This document shows positions 21,166 to 32,773 of a stretch of 64,000 nucleotides of DNA, one piece after another. Position 1 is the stretch's first letter. Every line of letters starts with the position of its first letter. The stretch is from Lithobates sylvaticus (Eukaryota; Chordata; Amphibia; Anura; Ranidae): positions 203,894,607 to 203,958,606 of the forward strand of contig CM053033.1 in assembly GCA_028564925.1 (NCBI GenBank), read 5' to 3'. Made by a program: the position numbers and the translations under genes. Below the pieces are notes generated by a model that did not search any database, was not told the DNA's origin, and saw nothing but the letters and a program-made list of their open reading frames with translations.

Positions 21166-22253
21166 TAGACATGTGCAATTTGTTTTGTTTTTCGTTTTTT
21201 TTTTTGTTATTTTCGTTCGTTCGTTTTCGTACGAATGAACGAATCGTTCGAATCGAACAAATCCGATTAATGATTCGTTCGAATCGAACGAATCCGATTA
21301 ACGAATCGTTCGACTCGAACGAATACGAAAAACAACGAAAATCCGGAAAAAACAAATTAGAAACAACGAAAATACGAATGAAGAAAATCCGAAAAACGAA
21401 AAAAGGAACAACCAAAATGAACAAAAAAATTTGTACATACGTAACTTTTTTTTTTTGTTGAATTGGTAATTTTCCGTGTCCCTTACAATGGTGCTGCTTA
21501 ACGTGCTTCGAATAGATTGAACGAAAAAATTCGTACATACGTAACTTTTTTTTTTGTTGAATTGGTAATTTTCCGTGTCCCTTACAATGGTGCTGCTTAA
21601 CGTGCTTCGAATAGATTGAACGAAAAAATTCGTACATTTGTAACTTTTTTTTTTTTTTTGATTCGTAATTTTCCGTGTCTCTTACAATGGCGCTGCTTAA
21701 CGTGCTTCGAATGGATTGAACAAAAAAATTCGTACATTCGTAACTTTTTTTTTTTGAATCGTAATTTTCCGTGTCTCTTACAATGGCGTTGCTTAACGTG
21801 CTTCGAATGGATTAAACGAAAAAATTCGTACATTTTTTTTTCGATTCGTAACTTTTTTTTCCGTAATTTTCCGTGTCTCTTAAAATGTAATAATAACATA
21901 CACATTACATAAAATTATGAATTATGCTCCGATTCCGAATCTACGAATGTTACGAATGTACGAATAAATACGAATGCGTCCTAATTTCGAATAAACAAAT
22001 AAATTAAAATTAAACTAACGAAAAAACGAATCAACGAAAAAATAACTCTTACGAATGTACGAATAGTTACGAATACGAACACCGACGACTTACGAATGTA
22101 CGAATCGTTACAAATACTAACACAGACGACTTACAAATTTACGAATCGTTACGAATCAACGGAAACGAAAAAAACAAAACGAAAATAAACGATTTTTTTT
22201 TCGGAAACGAAAAAAACGAAAATAAACAATTTTTTTTGTTGCGCACATGTCTA
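21166..22253. mobile_element. CGAA-rich hAT element with 8-bp duplication TTCTCTAT
   Basis: Ends TAGACATGTGCAA and TTGCGCACATGTCTA are inverted copies, flanked by TTCTCTAT at 21,158-21,165 and 22,254-22,261. The interior is made almost wholly of CGAAT, AACGAA and GTTCGTT words, plus a tandem repeat. Open frames here reflect low complexity. It encodes no transposase, so I call it a non-autonomous hAT. Confidence 0.85.
21430..21890. repeat. About 100-bp tandem repeat, four to five copies
   Basis: Each unit contains AACGAAAAAATTCGTACAT, a poly-T run, then TAATTTTCCGTGTC and TTAACGTGCTTCGAAT. Units differ in the length of the T run and a few bases. The first two units are nearly identical. Confidence 0.85.
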
Positions 22254-22261
22254 TTCTCTAT

Positions 22262-23190
22262 GCTTAAAGTTATGGAGAGAAATCTATGATCTTTCCTTCA
22301 GATCTTTTTTTTTTTTTTTTTTTTTTAATTCCATGCATTTGAATATCACCCAGCTTCAGAATCACAAAGCAGGTGTGCACAACGCACATTTGTAAAGCAT
22401 ACTTTTGTGTATGTGCTCTTTTAAAGTAACATTATGACTTTTTTTTATGGCCAAACCGATTTAAAACGAAGGCCCTATATTTTAATACTTTTTATTTTTT
22501 ATCAATTCAGTCACATCCTAATATATAGTCCTCCCACTGACTAGTTCTGGGTCATCACAACATTGCTCTCATTTGAATTTTCTTATTAACGTGAAAAAGG
22601 TTGTGACCTTTTCTCATTAGCAAGGTATTGATTACGAATTTATTTGTGCCAGACTGCTGCTAGGTATCCCATAAATTTTCTAATTAATGATATTGGGAGC
22701 ATGTGAAGGGAAGCCTATAGCATGGACATATACAGTGAATGCATATATATACAAACCTATCATCACCAATTTCAGTGCCGAGCCAGCAGAAGCCACTGAC
22801 AGAATCTATTCTAAGCGTCTATATTTAGATTCTGGGAATTGTGCGATATCTTATAATGCTGCATGGTACAATGCCTTTTGTAATAAAAAAGGTCCTACTT
22901 TGGGGAAAATTCTAATGCAGTTACATCAATGAAAAATCAAGCAATAAATAAACCATGTGAAGCTAAGTCGGTAATACCCAAACTAATTAAACAAATTTAG
23001 GAGAGAACTGAAGTGTAATTTCCTTAATTGCATATTTTGAGTTATTGTTGTAATACCTACCTGGAAGTGATTCTTGTTGAGATTTCCACATTTTTACATG
23101 CTTGATATTCCATATTTTAATTATTGTCTTTCATATACACATTTTTAAATACTCCCTCTAGTGGTTATCTGAATTTCAGCACATTTTAGC
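22262..23190. other. No repeat recognised; candidate unique DNA
   Basis: After a poly-T run (22,306-22,326) the sequence loses the CpG-rich MITE look. The part at about 22,525-22,700 has homeodomain-like AT words such as CTAATTAATGATATT and GATTACGAATTTATT. No exon is supported. Confidence 0.4.
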
Positions 23191-23194
23191 ATTC

Positions 23195-23720
23195 CTGATT
23201 AAAGCTGAACTCCAGGCAAATATAAAATAAATAAATTAAGGGCTCTTTCACACGGGGCGGATCAGTCCAGATCCGCCCCGTGGATAGCCGCTTGCTCAGG
23301 GGGGATCGTCGGAGCGATCTCCGCTGAGCAGGAAGATGAAAGGTCCGTCTCTGCACTCTGTGGAAGGACGGACCTGTCAGAGCGCCGCTCTCCCCTATGG
23401 GAGATCGGGTGACGACGGACCGTAGAGTCCGTCGTCATCCGATCCGCTCTGCAGACGGATGAAAAAATGGGGTTTTCCTCCGTCTGCAGAAACGGACCAT
23501 AGCGTGCACGGACGAGAGCGGGTGTCAGCGGATGCTCATCCGCTGACACCCGCTATCCCATAGGGATACATGTATGTCCGTTTTTCATCCGAAAACGGAA
23601 GGATGAAAAACGGACATACGGACCGTCCGTGTGAAAGAGCCCTAAAGCAGTTCTGTAGTAATTAATAAATCATTAAATGTTTTTCTTTAAATGCAGCTAG
23701 TTTAAAGCTCAACTCTCAGC
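23195..23720. mobile_element. TTAA-type MITE (AAAGCTGAACTCCAGGCAAA), split
   Basis: The left part begins TTAAAGCTGAACTCCAGG. The right part, after the Harbinger-like insert, continues AAAGCAGTTCTGTAGTAATT. The exact right end is unclear because a similar word, TTTAAAGCTCAACTCTC, follows at 23,702. Confidence 0.45.
23240..23642. mobile_element. Harbinger-like palindromic MITE (GGGCTCTTTCACACGG), copy 1
   Basis: Inverted ends GGGCTCTTTCACACGG and CCGTGTGAAAGAGCCC are flanked by TAA on both sides (23,237-23,239 and 23,643-23,645). The interior is itself palindromic around GTCCGTTTTTCATCC. It is almost the same sequence as the copy at 57,540-57,919. TAA duplications fit PIF/Harbinger. Confidence 0.85.
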
Positions 23721-23844
23721 CCCCTGCCATCCAATCATCCTCCCTAGAGGGTCCCCTGCATTAATGTTTTGCACTTTTTTTAAAATAAGTTTATAAAGTG
23801 TTTTTAGATGTCTTCTGACCAGTCATGTGACACCCTGGGTCTTA

Positions 23845-24236
23845 TGCCCCGTACACGCGGTCGAAAATTCCGACGGAAAATGTCCTATCGGTCCATGTTG
23901 TCGGAAAATCCGACCGTGTGTGAGCTCCATCGGACTTTTCCTGATCTCAAATTTTCCGACAACAAAAACCGATCACACCAATTCCGATCGTGTGTAGCGA
24001 ATTCCGACGGACAAAGTGCCACGCATGCTCAGATCACATTAGGAGACCAAAGCTATTGGCTACTAGCCTCTACGTAGTTCCGCCGTACGCAGCGAACGTC
24101 ACCACGTTCAGAATGATCGGATTTTCTGACAACTTTGTCCGACCGTGTGTATGCAACACCAGTGTTGGACAAAATCAGTCGGAAAAAGTCTGAAGGATTT
24201 TGTGGTCGGAATTTCCGACCGTTTGTACGGGGGCAT
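23845..24236. mobile_element. GTACACACGG-type MITE, copy H2
   Basis: Starts TGCCCCGTACACGCGGTCGA and ends GTTTGTACGGGGGCA with TTA/TAA flanks. Shares the central words AAAGCTATTGGCTACTAGCC and CGTACGCAGCGAACGTCACC with H1 and H3. Confidence 0.75.
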
Positions 24237-24478
24237 AACTCTTTGCATTTTCTCCAGCCCGGAGTGGCCCACTTCTGATGTTGAGCACGATGCTGATGTG
24301 AATACCTAAGCATTGCACTCTGCTCCATAATACTATCATTGAAGGGTGCCATTGTAATGCCCTTTTAGGGGCAGACTTTGACGCTAATTCTTTCATAGTA
24401 TATTTCCAGGCTTCTGGGTTGAATGGCACTTAATGTTACTCAGGCCAGAAGACTGAGGATATATTAGGGTTCTTTACT

Positions 24479-24692
24479 GTTAGAATGGTAAGGATGTGGA
24501 ACTCTCTTCCACAATATGTGGTTTCAGCAGGAAGTGTTGCTAGTTTCAAAAAACTTTTAGATAGAAATCTTATTGAACACAATATACAGGGATACGGGAA
24601 GTGGTAGATACATAGATACATAAATACACACACCCACACAGGTTGAACTGGATGGACTGGCATCTTTATTCAACCTTAATAACTATGAAGCT
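24479..24692 (+). pseudogene. CR1-like LINE 3' end with a 42-codon open tail
   Basis: From 24,479 to the stop at 24,605-24,607 the plus strand reads without interruption; key residues are MWNSLPQYVV, SVASFKKLLDR and HNIQGYGKW. The pattern WNSLP..VV...SV.SFK..LD is the usual C-terminus of CR1/Rex-clade LINE ORF2 proteins. The following 3' UTR contains GGTTGAACTGGATGGACTGG and TATTCAACCTTAATAACTAT, a tail wording very common in frog and fish genomes. It is 5'-truncated. Clade placement is by memory. Confidence 0.65.
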
Positions 24693-26030
24693 ATAAGTAG
24701 TGGGAGATCTGCTTCAGAGTGAAGGTGAGTATTGCAGCTTGATCTCCTGTTTATTTTGTAGCCTGCCTGGGGGGCCCATTGAAACAAAAAAAGAAAAATG
24801 CCAAACATTTTAAATGTGATGTGGTATCAGCCTCTTGCAATCCCAATAAAGCAGCACTCTGATTGGAAGAGGGAAGGGCAAGCCTGGGAGCCAATCAAAT
24901 CTGCTGCATGCAAATCTGTTGACACAGAACATGTTGATAGGAGGTGTAAGCAGAGGGATGACCACATCCATCTGCTGAGGTTTTTTCAATTTTCTGGAGG
25001 CAGGCTAGGGTTGGAGAAAGGACACCACTGTATATGTTTAACTGGTCTACCTGGCTGGTTTGTGCAAAGGAAATGTGTAAATCTCAGGACTGGATGGACA
25101 GACACTCAGACTTAAATATACGGTAATGGGAAAAGTGAGTCTCTCTAAAGATCACTCCATGACCCACTTATTCTCACCTTTGTAATGCCCCTACCGCTAC
25201 CTTATCCCCATTTAGGCCACTGAAAAATACCCAGTGCTTTTGGGTATGGAGGACCATTTGACCTCCCATTATTAGTGTTTAGGCCTGAGTAGTCAAGCTC
25301 CAAGACCATCAGTCACAGGGCTTATGCAAGGTCAGAATTTCTAAAGAAAGGATTGACAGAGAATTTTGGGGAAAGTGAGTATAAGTTTGTTAAGGTTAAG
25401 AGGGGGGTATTTAAAAAAAAGTCACTTTACCCCGATAGGGGAGTTTGGTGCTGATTTTATATATTTTATATGATTTTATATTTTTTTTAAACAGATGTTT
25501 TTGGCTTGTATATTGGCGCAAACTTTTTCATTGTAATGTCATTAGCATGTTGTACTACAAATTATTTTGTTTTTTTTTGTTAAATTTAGGTTTAATGGTT
25601 GGGTTTAGGGGTTCGAATTTTGGTTCTGATCAGTTAGGGTTAAAACCAATGGACCCTAAAAGAACAACTTTTCGATCACACCCAAAACTGAAAAACTCAA
25701 GTACTCTCAATGCTTAGCTTTACAATGATGGTAATAAGGAAGGATATTGGATGACTGGAACCTCCAAAATTTCAAAGAAGTCATTGGAAGGTTCGGTCCA
25801 CCACCATCCTCTTGTAACTAAATTTACGAACCAACCACTCGAACATCAAGTTAAACTGTATTTCCAATTTGAGAGTCAAATTTCAGAAACCTTCCACCAT
25901 ATGTTTGTTGTGTGTTCCCATTCAGGGTAAATTCTTGATATGTCAACGGGTGCACATATAATGAGGAATACCCAACTTCTGACTCCAACACCTTCTTTTG
26001 ATCTGTGCGAACAGTTACCTACAGCCTCCT
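24693..26030. other. No repeat recognised
   Basis: Mixed DNA with small A/T-rich runs. A segment at 25,600-25,690 has TTCGAA-type words but no ends. No exon on either strand is convincing. It may include unique DNA. Confidence 0.35.
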
Positions 26031-26033
26031 CTT

Positions 26034-26427
26034 TATGCCCCGTACACACGGTCGGATATTCCGATGGAAAAAGTCCGATCGGATTTTGTTGTCGGAAAAG
26101 CCAATCGTGTGTGGGCTCTAGCAGGCTTTTTCTGTCAGATCTCAAATTTTCCAACAAAATCCGATCAGACTTTTTCCGATTGTGTATCGAGAATTCCGAC
26201 AGACAAAGTGCCACGCATGCTCAGATCAAATTATAAGACCAAAGCTATTGGCTACTAGCCTCTACGTAGTTCCATCGTACGCAACGAACGTTACCACGTG
26301 CGGAATGATCAGATTTTCCGACAACTTTGTCCAACCGTGTGTATGCAACACCAGTGTCGGACAAAATCAGTCGGAAAAAAGCAGACGGATTTTGTGGTCG
26401 GAATTTCCGACCGTGTGTACGGGGGCT
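26034..26427. mobile_element. GTACACACGG-type MITE, copy H3
   Basis: Starts ATGCCCCGTACACACGGTCG and ends GTGTGTACGGGGGC followed by TTA. Shares AAAGCTATTGGCTACTAGCC and TTCCGACAACTTTGTCC with H1 and H2. Confidence 0.75.
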
Positions 26428-26668
26428 TAGGGACTTCAGGCTGCAGTCACATGCTCACTCATACAGGGTAGGGTCAATAGTCCTGCAGTGCATATGATGG
26501 TGGCGAAGTTCACAAACTGGAGCTTTAGGGAGAAAAGGAGAGCACTGGAACCTGCTAGAGAGAGGAGTATGGTAAGTAACAATACCTGTTCAGCTCACCT
26601 TAAACTAAACAAGCATTTAAACCTTGAACGGTAGAAGGGTTGTTTTTTCATGTTCCCAGAGTTTATCT

Positions 26669-27049
26669 TTAAAGCAGTACTCAACTGCCCCTACCTCCCA
26701 CCCCAATTTTTTTTCCCACTTTCAATGTACTCGTAAAGTGAATCCAGCATTGTTCTGCATCAACCCGCTGTTCGGGTGCCACACAGCTGATCCCGCACAG
26801 TCATGTGTTGCCTCTTCCAAGGGTAGCCACCCAACTCTGATGACACTCTGGCCCTGGGCCCTCCAGGTCGGCTACTCTGTGTGTCGATACTGCAGCCTCC
26901 TGGTAGATGTGATCCAAGTATCCCAGGCGGATGCAGGGCCAGGTACTCATCACTGACACAGAACAGAATGTCAGGAGGGGTCAGGGCTAAAAAAAAATTG
27001 AAAGAAAGGCAATAACAAAAAACTTACCTTTGCTTGGGCAGGGTGTTAA
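26669..27049. mobile_element. Probable TTAA-type MITE
   Basis: Begins TTAAAGCAGTACTCAACTG and is closed by another TTAA at 27,046. The ends are not clean inverted copies, so the boundaries are uncertain. It lies directly left of a type E copy. Confidence 0.4.
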
Positions 27050-27105
27050 AACGGAACTAACTCCCTTCTGGGAACATACAATGAAGAAGGCCAGCTTCTA
27101 AATCT

Positions 27106-27535
27106 TTAAAGTGGTTGTAAACCCTTACAAACCACTTTGACCTACAGGTAAGCCTAGATCAAGGCTTACCTATAGGTCCAATAAATATCTCCTAAACCTA
27201 CATGGTTTAGGAGATATTTAGAAAAGAAAAGCACCGCTATCTACGGCGCATGTGCCGTAGACAGCGGCGCGCAGGCGCACTGCGCATGCCGAGATCACGG
27301 CGATATGCCGCTCTCGTGCACATGCACGGGAGTGACGTCATCGCCGCTCCAGGGTCCAAGTCACTCCGGGTTTGATGGCGGCGCAGAAGATCGTGGATGA
27401 GGACCGCTTCGGGGGCTTCGTTCTCAGGTAAGTCATTCATAATGAGCTAGTATGCTATGCATACTAACTCATTATGCCTTTGCCTTGCAGGTTCCGTTTT
27501 TTTTTTTTTTTAACTAGGCTTTACTTCCTCTTTAA
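27106..27535 (+). mobile_element. Type E TTAA MITE
   Basis: Left TTAA plus AGTGGTTGTAAACCC and right GGCTTTACTTCCTCT plus TTAA. Internal palindrome GTTTAGGAGATATTT with its inverse, a TGACGTCA at 27,333-27,340, and CAGGTAAGTCATTCATAATG followed by CCTTTGCCTTGCAGG. Confidence 0.8.
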
Positions 27536-27537
27536 CG

Positions 27538-28412
27538 CTTTGTTAGAACCTATAGTGTTCAAATCTAGTTTGAAACTGGTAGTCAGATCTGCCAGCACAG
27601 TGCAGACGAGGTTACGGAAAACACTGTTCCCCAGCCCCCATAAATAAAGAGAACTAGGTAGGATTTTCAGTGGTGCTGGAGGTATCAGAAAAGAGCAACT
27701 AAATAGTAGGTAATTTGTTTTAAGTTATGCTATGTGAATGAGAACATGTAACAAATATAAATTAGGCTTTATCCCAGGTTGGCTGCCAAAGTGGAAATAC
27801 CCTTTAACCTTTCTTCACATTTCACAAAGCAATTTCTGTAACTCTGAATGATTTCAAAGTTTAAATCTTCAGCCCCGACCACCGAATCACCCATTTTCTT
27901 TGTGCTGGTGCTTGTAATTAAGAATGTCAGCCGAGAAAATCCTGTTCTCTTCTGTTCCCAGATTATCTCCACTTCAGATATCTGCTGTCATGCTTTAATT
28001 CTGCACTCTTAGATTCCAAGCCAATGCATTCGATTCTGCTGAGCAAAGTAGACAAATTAAATCCATGTCAGCTCTTTTGGTTCTTTCATTTTAACTTTAA
28101 CCCGCCCAAATCAAAACAGCAACTAGTTTAAAACCGGGGGGCAGAATATTTTTTGATTCGAAAATAAAATAGAATCCCTCAAACCGTCTGCCAGGAATTT
28201 CAATTTCTACATTCACAATGCTTTTCGTTTGTCTTGAGTGGCAGGACTGTACTGGTGCCTAGGGGTGTACTCACCCAGGCCAAAGAATGGATCAAACCAG
28301 GGCTGCTTGTGATGTCACTCCAAATTATCATTGTTTAACGGCCTGGACACTCCAGGACAGATGTACCAACTGTCATTCCTATCATCTGGAGGTTTGAAAA
28401 TCACTTCCTACA
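27538..28412. other. No repeat recognised; candidate unique DNA
   Basis: Balanced composition with no MITE ends. It has words such as AACTAGTTTAAAACCGGGG and TTAACTTTAACCCGCC. No exon supported. One of the cleaner non-repeat intervals. Confidence 0.4.
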
Positions 28413-28416
28413 TTAA

Positions 28417-28663
28417 GGTCCCTTTCACACTTATACGACTTGTCCCACGATTTGGGACTGCAAAGTAGCATGACAAGTCGTTCCCCATGATTTCCAATGA
28501 CAGCCATTCATATTAGTACGACTTCAAGTTGTTTCCGACTTCAAAGTAGTCCCTGCAGTACTTCGACCTGTACTTCGGTCCGATTTTGATGCCACTTACA
28601 CAGGCATTCCTTGAAATCGCGGCAGCGAATCGTGGTGAAGTCGCACAAGTGTCAAAGGGGTCT
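28417..28663. mobile_element. Harbinger-like MITE (GGTCCCTTTCACAC ends)
   Basis: Left GGTCCCTTTCACACTTATAC preceded by TAA. Right AAGTGTCAAAGGGGTC followed by TTAA. The centre has ACGACTTGTCC, AAGTCGTTCC and CGACTTCAAG words that fold back on each other. Confidence 0.65.
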
Positions 28664-28822
28664 TAACGGGCCATACATGTTCAAATGTTTGTACAGAATT
28701 CTTAAAAATCACTCATCACAGCATTCGATGATGTCAAGAAATTTTGGTTGAGGGTCCTTCAAAATGTATTCTGGACCTGCTACTTGAATTGATTTTGCAA
28801 TGTATTAAACAGGTTTAGTTTA

Positions 28823-29184
28823 GGGCCAGTTCACACCATGAATTGCACAGGAATTCTCTGTGCGTTCCTGTGCAATTCACATGGAATCCGGTTGCAGTGC
28901 AATTTCAGCCCATTCATTTAAATGGGCTGAAATGGTGTCGGACCACACCCAAAAAAATGCATGCACCGCTTTAAAAAAACGCACAGCAAACAGATTGCAT
29001 GGTACTACTGTACCATGCAATCTGGTGCAGGCAAACACATTGCACTTGTGACCTGCATTTGGGGTGTTGTCAAGGAAACACTGACACCCACTGCAGATCA
29101 CAAGTGCAATGCGTTTTGAATGCGGGGCAGGAAACACGCATGGAACACAGGTTTCCCACACTGCCGTCTAGTGTGAACTGGCCC
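28823..29184. mobile_element. Harbinger-like MITE (GGGCCAGTTCACACC ends)
   Basis: Left GGGCCAGTTCACACC and right AGTGTGAACTGGCCC are inverted copies. Flanks are TTTA and TTA. The interior includes palindromes of GCATGGTAC and AATGGGCTGAAAT. Confidence 0.75.
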
Positions 29185-29196
29185 TTATTACTTATC

Positions 29197-29662
29197 AAAA
29201 GAGAAGTTCGGGTTTATAAAAAAATAAACATTTATACTCACCTAGGTGGATGCAGCATCGGTCCGATGCTGCATATGTCCCCTGCTGGCTCTGCACTGAG
29301 AACTGAGTGAGCAAACACCGCCGATTGCTCAGTTCTCCTCGCCCACTCTGAGCAGAGAGCCGGGACTGTCAGTCTCTGACTCTCTGCTCTGCCCCTCCAG
29401 CGCTCACTGGAGCGATAGGTTGTGGAGGGGGCAGCAGTGGCTTGCTCAGGCTCTCAGCAGATTTCTGAGAGGTTGAGTCAACTGTCGGTCCAGGCATCTG
29501 GGTGGATGCCGACTGTAAAAGACCGGCTGATTGAAATCGGCGACTGTGGGCTTTAGCCTGCTGTCAGCTGAAAACAGGTCACAGGAATGCAGAACAAAGT
29601 GCACTCCTGTCATCAATAGGAGAAGTAGGGCCAAAAAAACTTTGGCCCTACTTCTCCTTTAA
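29197..29662 (-). mobile_element. TTAAAGGAGAAGT-type MITE (type G)
   Basis: On the minus strand it begins TTTAAAGGAGAAGTAGGGCC, which fits the TTAAAGGRR start known for T2-type MITEs of Xenopus. The far end carries ATCAAAAGAGAAGTTCGGG. A second copy, truncated, is nested in a type A element at 34.4-34.8 kb. Confidence 0.65.
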
Positions 29663-29706
29663 ACATAAGAATACTGCAAAACAACATTTATTTAAATTTA
29701 GCATAC

Positions 29707-29916
29707 TAATGCCGCGTACACACGGCCGGACTTTGCATCGGACAAAACTCTGTCAGCATTTCCGCCCAAAAAATTTAAAACAGGCTCTATATCTAAGTCC
29801 GTCAGAAATGCCGACAGAAAAAGTCCGATGGGGCATACACATGGTCGGAATATCTGATGAAAAGCTCCCATCTGACTTTTTCTGCCGGAAAGTCTGACCG
29901 TGCGTACGCGGCATTA
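29707..29916. mobile_element. GTACACACGG-type MITE, short copy H4
   Basis: TAATGCCGCGTACACACGG at the left and CCGTGCGTACGCGGCATTA at the right are inverted copies across 210 bp. Interior words GTCAGAAATGCCGACAGAAA and AAAGTCCGAT tie it to the same superfamily. Confidence 0.75.
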
Positions 29917-29983
29917 GAAGTATTTAGTATACAGTATTTATACAGTATGTTCATCAGCCCATAGGGCTGTAATGGATATAATA

Positions 29984-30010
29984 ACTATATATATATATAT
30001 ATATATATAT
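29984..30010. repeat. AT dinucleotide microsatellite
   Basis: About thirteen uninterrupted AT/TA units. Confidence 0.9.
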
Positions 30011-30075
30011 GTAGAAGAATCTCAAACCTCTTCCAGTCTAATGAGAACATTTGAGGCTACAGACATCCTTCAATA

Positions 30076-31267
30076 TGTAGTGGGTTGTGAGGCATGGTGG
30101 GTGCAAAAGTGGTAAAGGTCATTGGGCGTCAGACACTTCTTGGATGCAAAAGAGGTTTTATTTCTTTTAACATTCCTTTTATATTTTGCAAGGGAAAGAG
30201 GGTTGGGGCCAGGACACCCTTAAGTAGTTGCAATTTCAATAGGCAGACTCAGAGAGTTCAATAGGAGGACAGCTGTACACGGAAAGGCCCCAGCAAGGCG
30301 CCACTTCTGCACGTGCAGGTTTGCTGTCCCCTATGGCTACAGTACTTAACAGTTCCTAATTTGAATGTAACAGTTCTCTCAGCTTTACTACAACTTCTTC
30401 TTGTAGTTCTTCAGCCCCTTGAGCTCCTGGTCTCTCACTGGACCCTCTGATTCACTAACTCCGAATCCCATGAGCTCCTCAAGGCTTTTGCGGGGGTATC
30501 TCCCTCAAGTGTCACCCATGCTTCCCTGCTGGGTTCCTAGCTTGGCAATTTGGATACCTTTTAGCTTCACCCCTGCTGACCGACTCGTTCCCAAGCGTGA
30601 CACACAAGGCTGCTCTGCAAGCGTCACCTCCACTGGTTGGGTCCCTGACTTGATCACCGCCTGAAGTTTCCCGATTCTCCACTGTGCCCGTTCGGTGAGA
30701 ATGTTGCTCCGGTACTTGCTTTGGTTACTCACTGTGGTCCCTGGTAATAAGGTGGTTGGTCCCTTAGTGGTGACAGGTTCCCTTCTACCTCCGACCACGA
30801 CAGGTTCTCCGGCCGACAGAACCTTCACTTTTGGTTGGACTGCAAGCCGCAGTCCCAACCCAGCACTGCCCTCTTACTTCTGGATAGGCCCTCACACAGC
30901 CTGGTAGCCAGATGCCCCCCAGGATAGGCCCAATCTCTGGCCTAGCAGCCCGGGGCAGACGACATACGTCCACCCAGACGGCAGTCCGGGTGGCACAGAT
31001 CATAGATCACCTGACTCCACCCAAATATATAGTCTCTCCCAGCATGCCAAGGGATTCAAGAAAACCCCTGCCCATTGGCTGGGATACCTCATATACCCAA
31101 TACCTGACCTTGAGTTGTCCTTCTCACATCTGGTACCACCAAGTGCCCGGCCACCTAGTGGTAAAAGAGAAAAGTACAACAAGGCCAAACTTAGGGAGAA
31201 ATCAATGGATCTCTGACAATTTAACTATGGTAGCTACACCTGACAAGGAATTTGGTAAGGAGCTACA
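30076..31267 (-). mobile_element. Probable solo LTR, minus strand (fossil)
   Basis: A 1.19-kb block begins TGTAGTGGG and ends AGCTACA, giving TG...CA ends with a 5-bp inverted TGTAG/CTACA. On the minus strand a TATA-like ACTATATATTTGG lies about 240 bp from the start and an AATAAA-type signal (AAATAAAAC) lies about 80 bp from the other end. That order fits U3-R-U5. No internal coding part or second LTR is present, so it is a relic left by recombination. No clean 5-bp target duplication was seen and age cannot be set from one LTR. A non-LTR identity is possible. Confidence 0.45.
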
Positions 31268-32035
31268 TACAATATATTAGAATACACCTATAAATACAAT
31301 TTTGCATGTACTATAGAGAAAACATATATTTTATTTTTATTGTTCTTATATACAACCCTTTACCAGTCATAATCATTTATCTCAAAGGAACAAAATGCTT
31401 TTGCTTTAGATACTTTTTAAGTTTATACCAACAGTCATTTTGTCAGGCACAGGTGCGCCATGTGTTTGTACAGATCATGGTAATCAGGGTTGGGACAAGG
31501 GGTGGGCAAAAGGGATACGTGCCCTGGGCGCAGAGACACTATGTGGAAAGGGGACACTAACAACCAACGACCAGAGCACAGTGCAGGGCTGCAACAGCTG
31601 CTGGAGGGAGGATTCTGCTCTCTCCTCCCTCCTGCTGCAGGACTGGAATCCCCCCCCCACACGCACCTTTCTCTGGCAGTTTCACTCTGTTGCACGACTG
31701 CAGGAACAACCCAGGGGCAGAGCATCCCCTTTCCCAGCTATTGCTGCTTGCGGTGTAGGCAGGATGGGGATGTGGCCAGCTTTGAAGATCCTGCCCGTCC
31801 ACCTGGAAGAGGGTGGTGTGAGCAGAAAACAGCGAGTGTATGCTGAGGTAAGCACAGATCGCAGTATTTGATGTCATGGATTAAAATCACTGCTGCTCCC
31901 TGTCCAACCCCAGAGCACAAGAAGCTAGAATTGGGTAAGGGCATTGGTCCTAATGACAGTGAAATTTTAACCCACCACCCCCTTCTGCATTTGTGGTCAT
32001 GGAGGGGGGGGGGGGTAAATTTCAATGCAACTGAC
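31268..32035. other. Mostly unassigned; possible hAT edge at 31,485
   Basis: From 31,485 the sequence CAGGGTTGGGACAAGGGGTG looks like a hAT-type end, but no inverted partner was found. The remainder up to the minisatellite shows nothing clear. Confidence 0.35.
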
Positions 32036-32742
32036 CACTAATGTGGGGGAGGGGGTTAATAATACTGACACTGACAATGCTGGGGGTTATTGCTGCATGC
32101 ATTGACACCGGTGCTGGGGGGGGGTTTATTGCATGCACTGACACCTGTGCTGGAGGTCACTGTTGTGTGCAATGACATCTGTGTTGGGGGTTATTAATAC
32201 GTCCACTGACGTATTTTTTTAATGCGTCCACTGACAACTGTGATGGGGGTTATTAATGCATCCACTAACATCTGTGCTGGGGGTTATTAATGCGCCTCCA
32301 CTGACATCTGTGCTGGGGGTTATTAATGTGTCCGTTGACAACTGTGCTGGGGGTTATTAATGCATCCGCTGACAACTGTGCTGGGGGTTATTAATGCATC
32401 TACTGACAACTGTGCTGGGGGTTATTAATGCATCCGCTGACAACTGTGCTGGGGGTTATTAATGCGTCCACTGACAACTGTGCTGGGGGTTATTAATGCA
32501 TCTACTGACAACTGTGCTGGGGGTTATTAATGTGTCCACTGACAACTGTGCTGAGGGTTATTAATGCACGTCCACTGACACCTGTGCTGGGGGTTATTAA
32601 TGCGCGTCTATTGACATCTGTGCTGGGGGTTATTAATGCATCCACTGATATCTGTGCTGGGGGTTATTAATGCATCCACTGACATCTGTGCTGGGGGTTA
32701 TTAATGTGTCCACTGACAACTGTGCTGGGGGTTATTAAAGTG
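32036..32742. repeat. 34-bp minisatellite
   Basis: The unit is ATTAATGCATCCACTGACAA followed by CTGTGCTGGGGGTT, about 20 copies, more degenerate on the left. The last copy abuts a TTAAAGTGGATGTAAACCC element end at 32,737. Confidence 0.88.
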
Positions 32743-32773
32743 GATGTAAACCCAACATTTTTTTTTTTTTTGA

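Noticed and set aside
21110-21912. Lys/Phe-rich proteins with repeated CKGHGKLPIQ-like blocks
   Set aside because: Translation of the 100-bp tandem unit and T runs of a hAT element.
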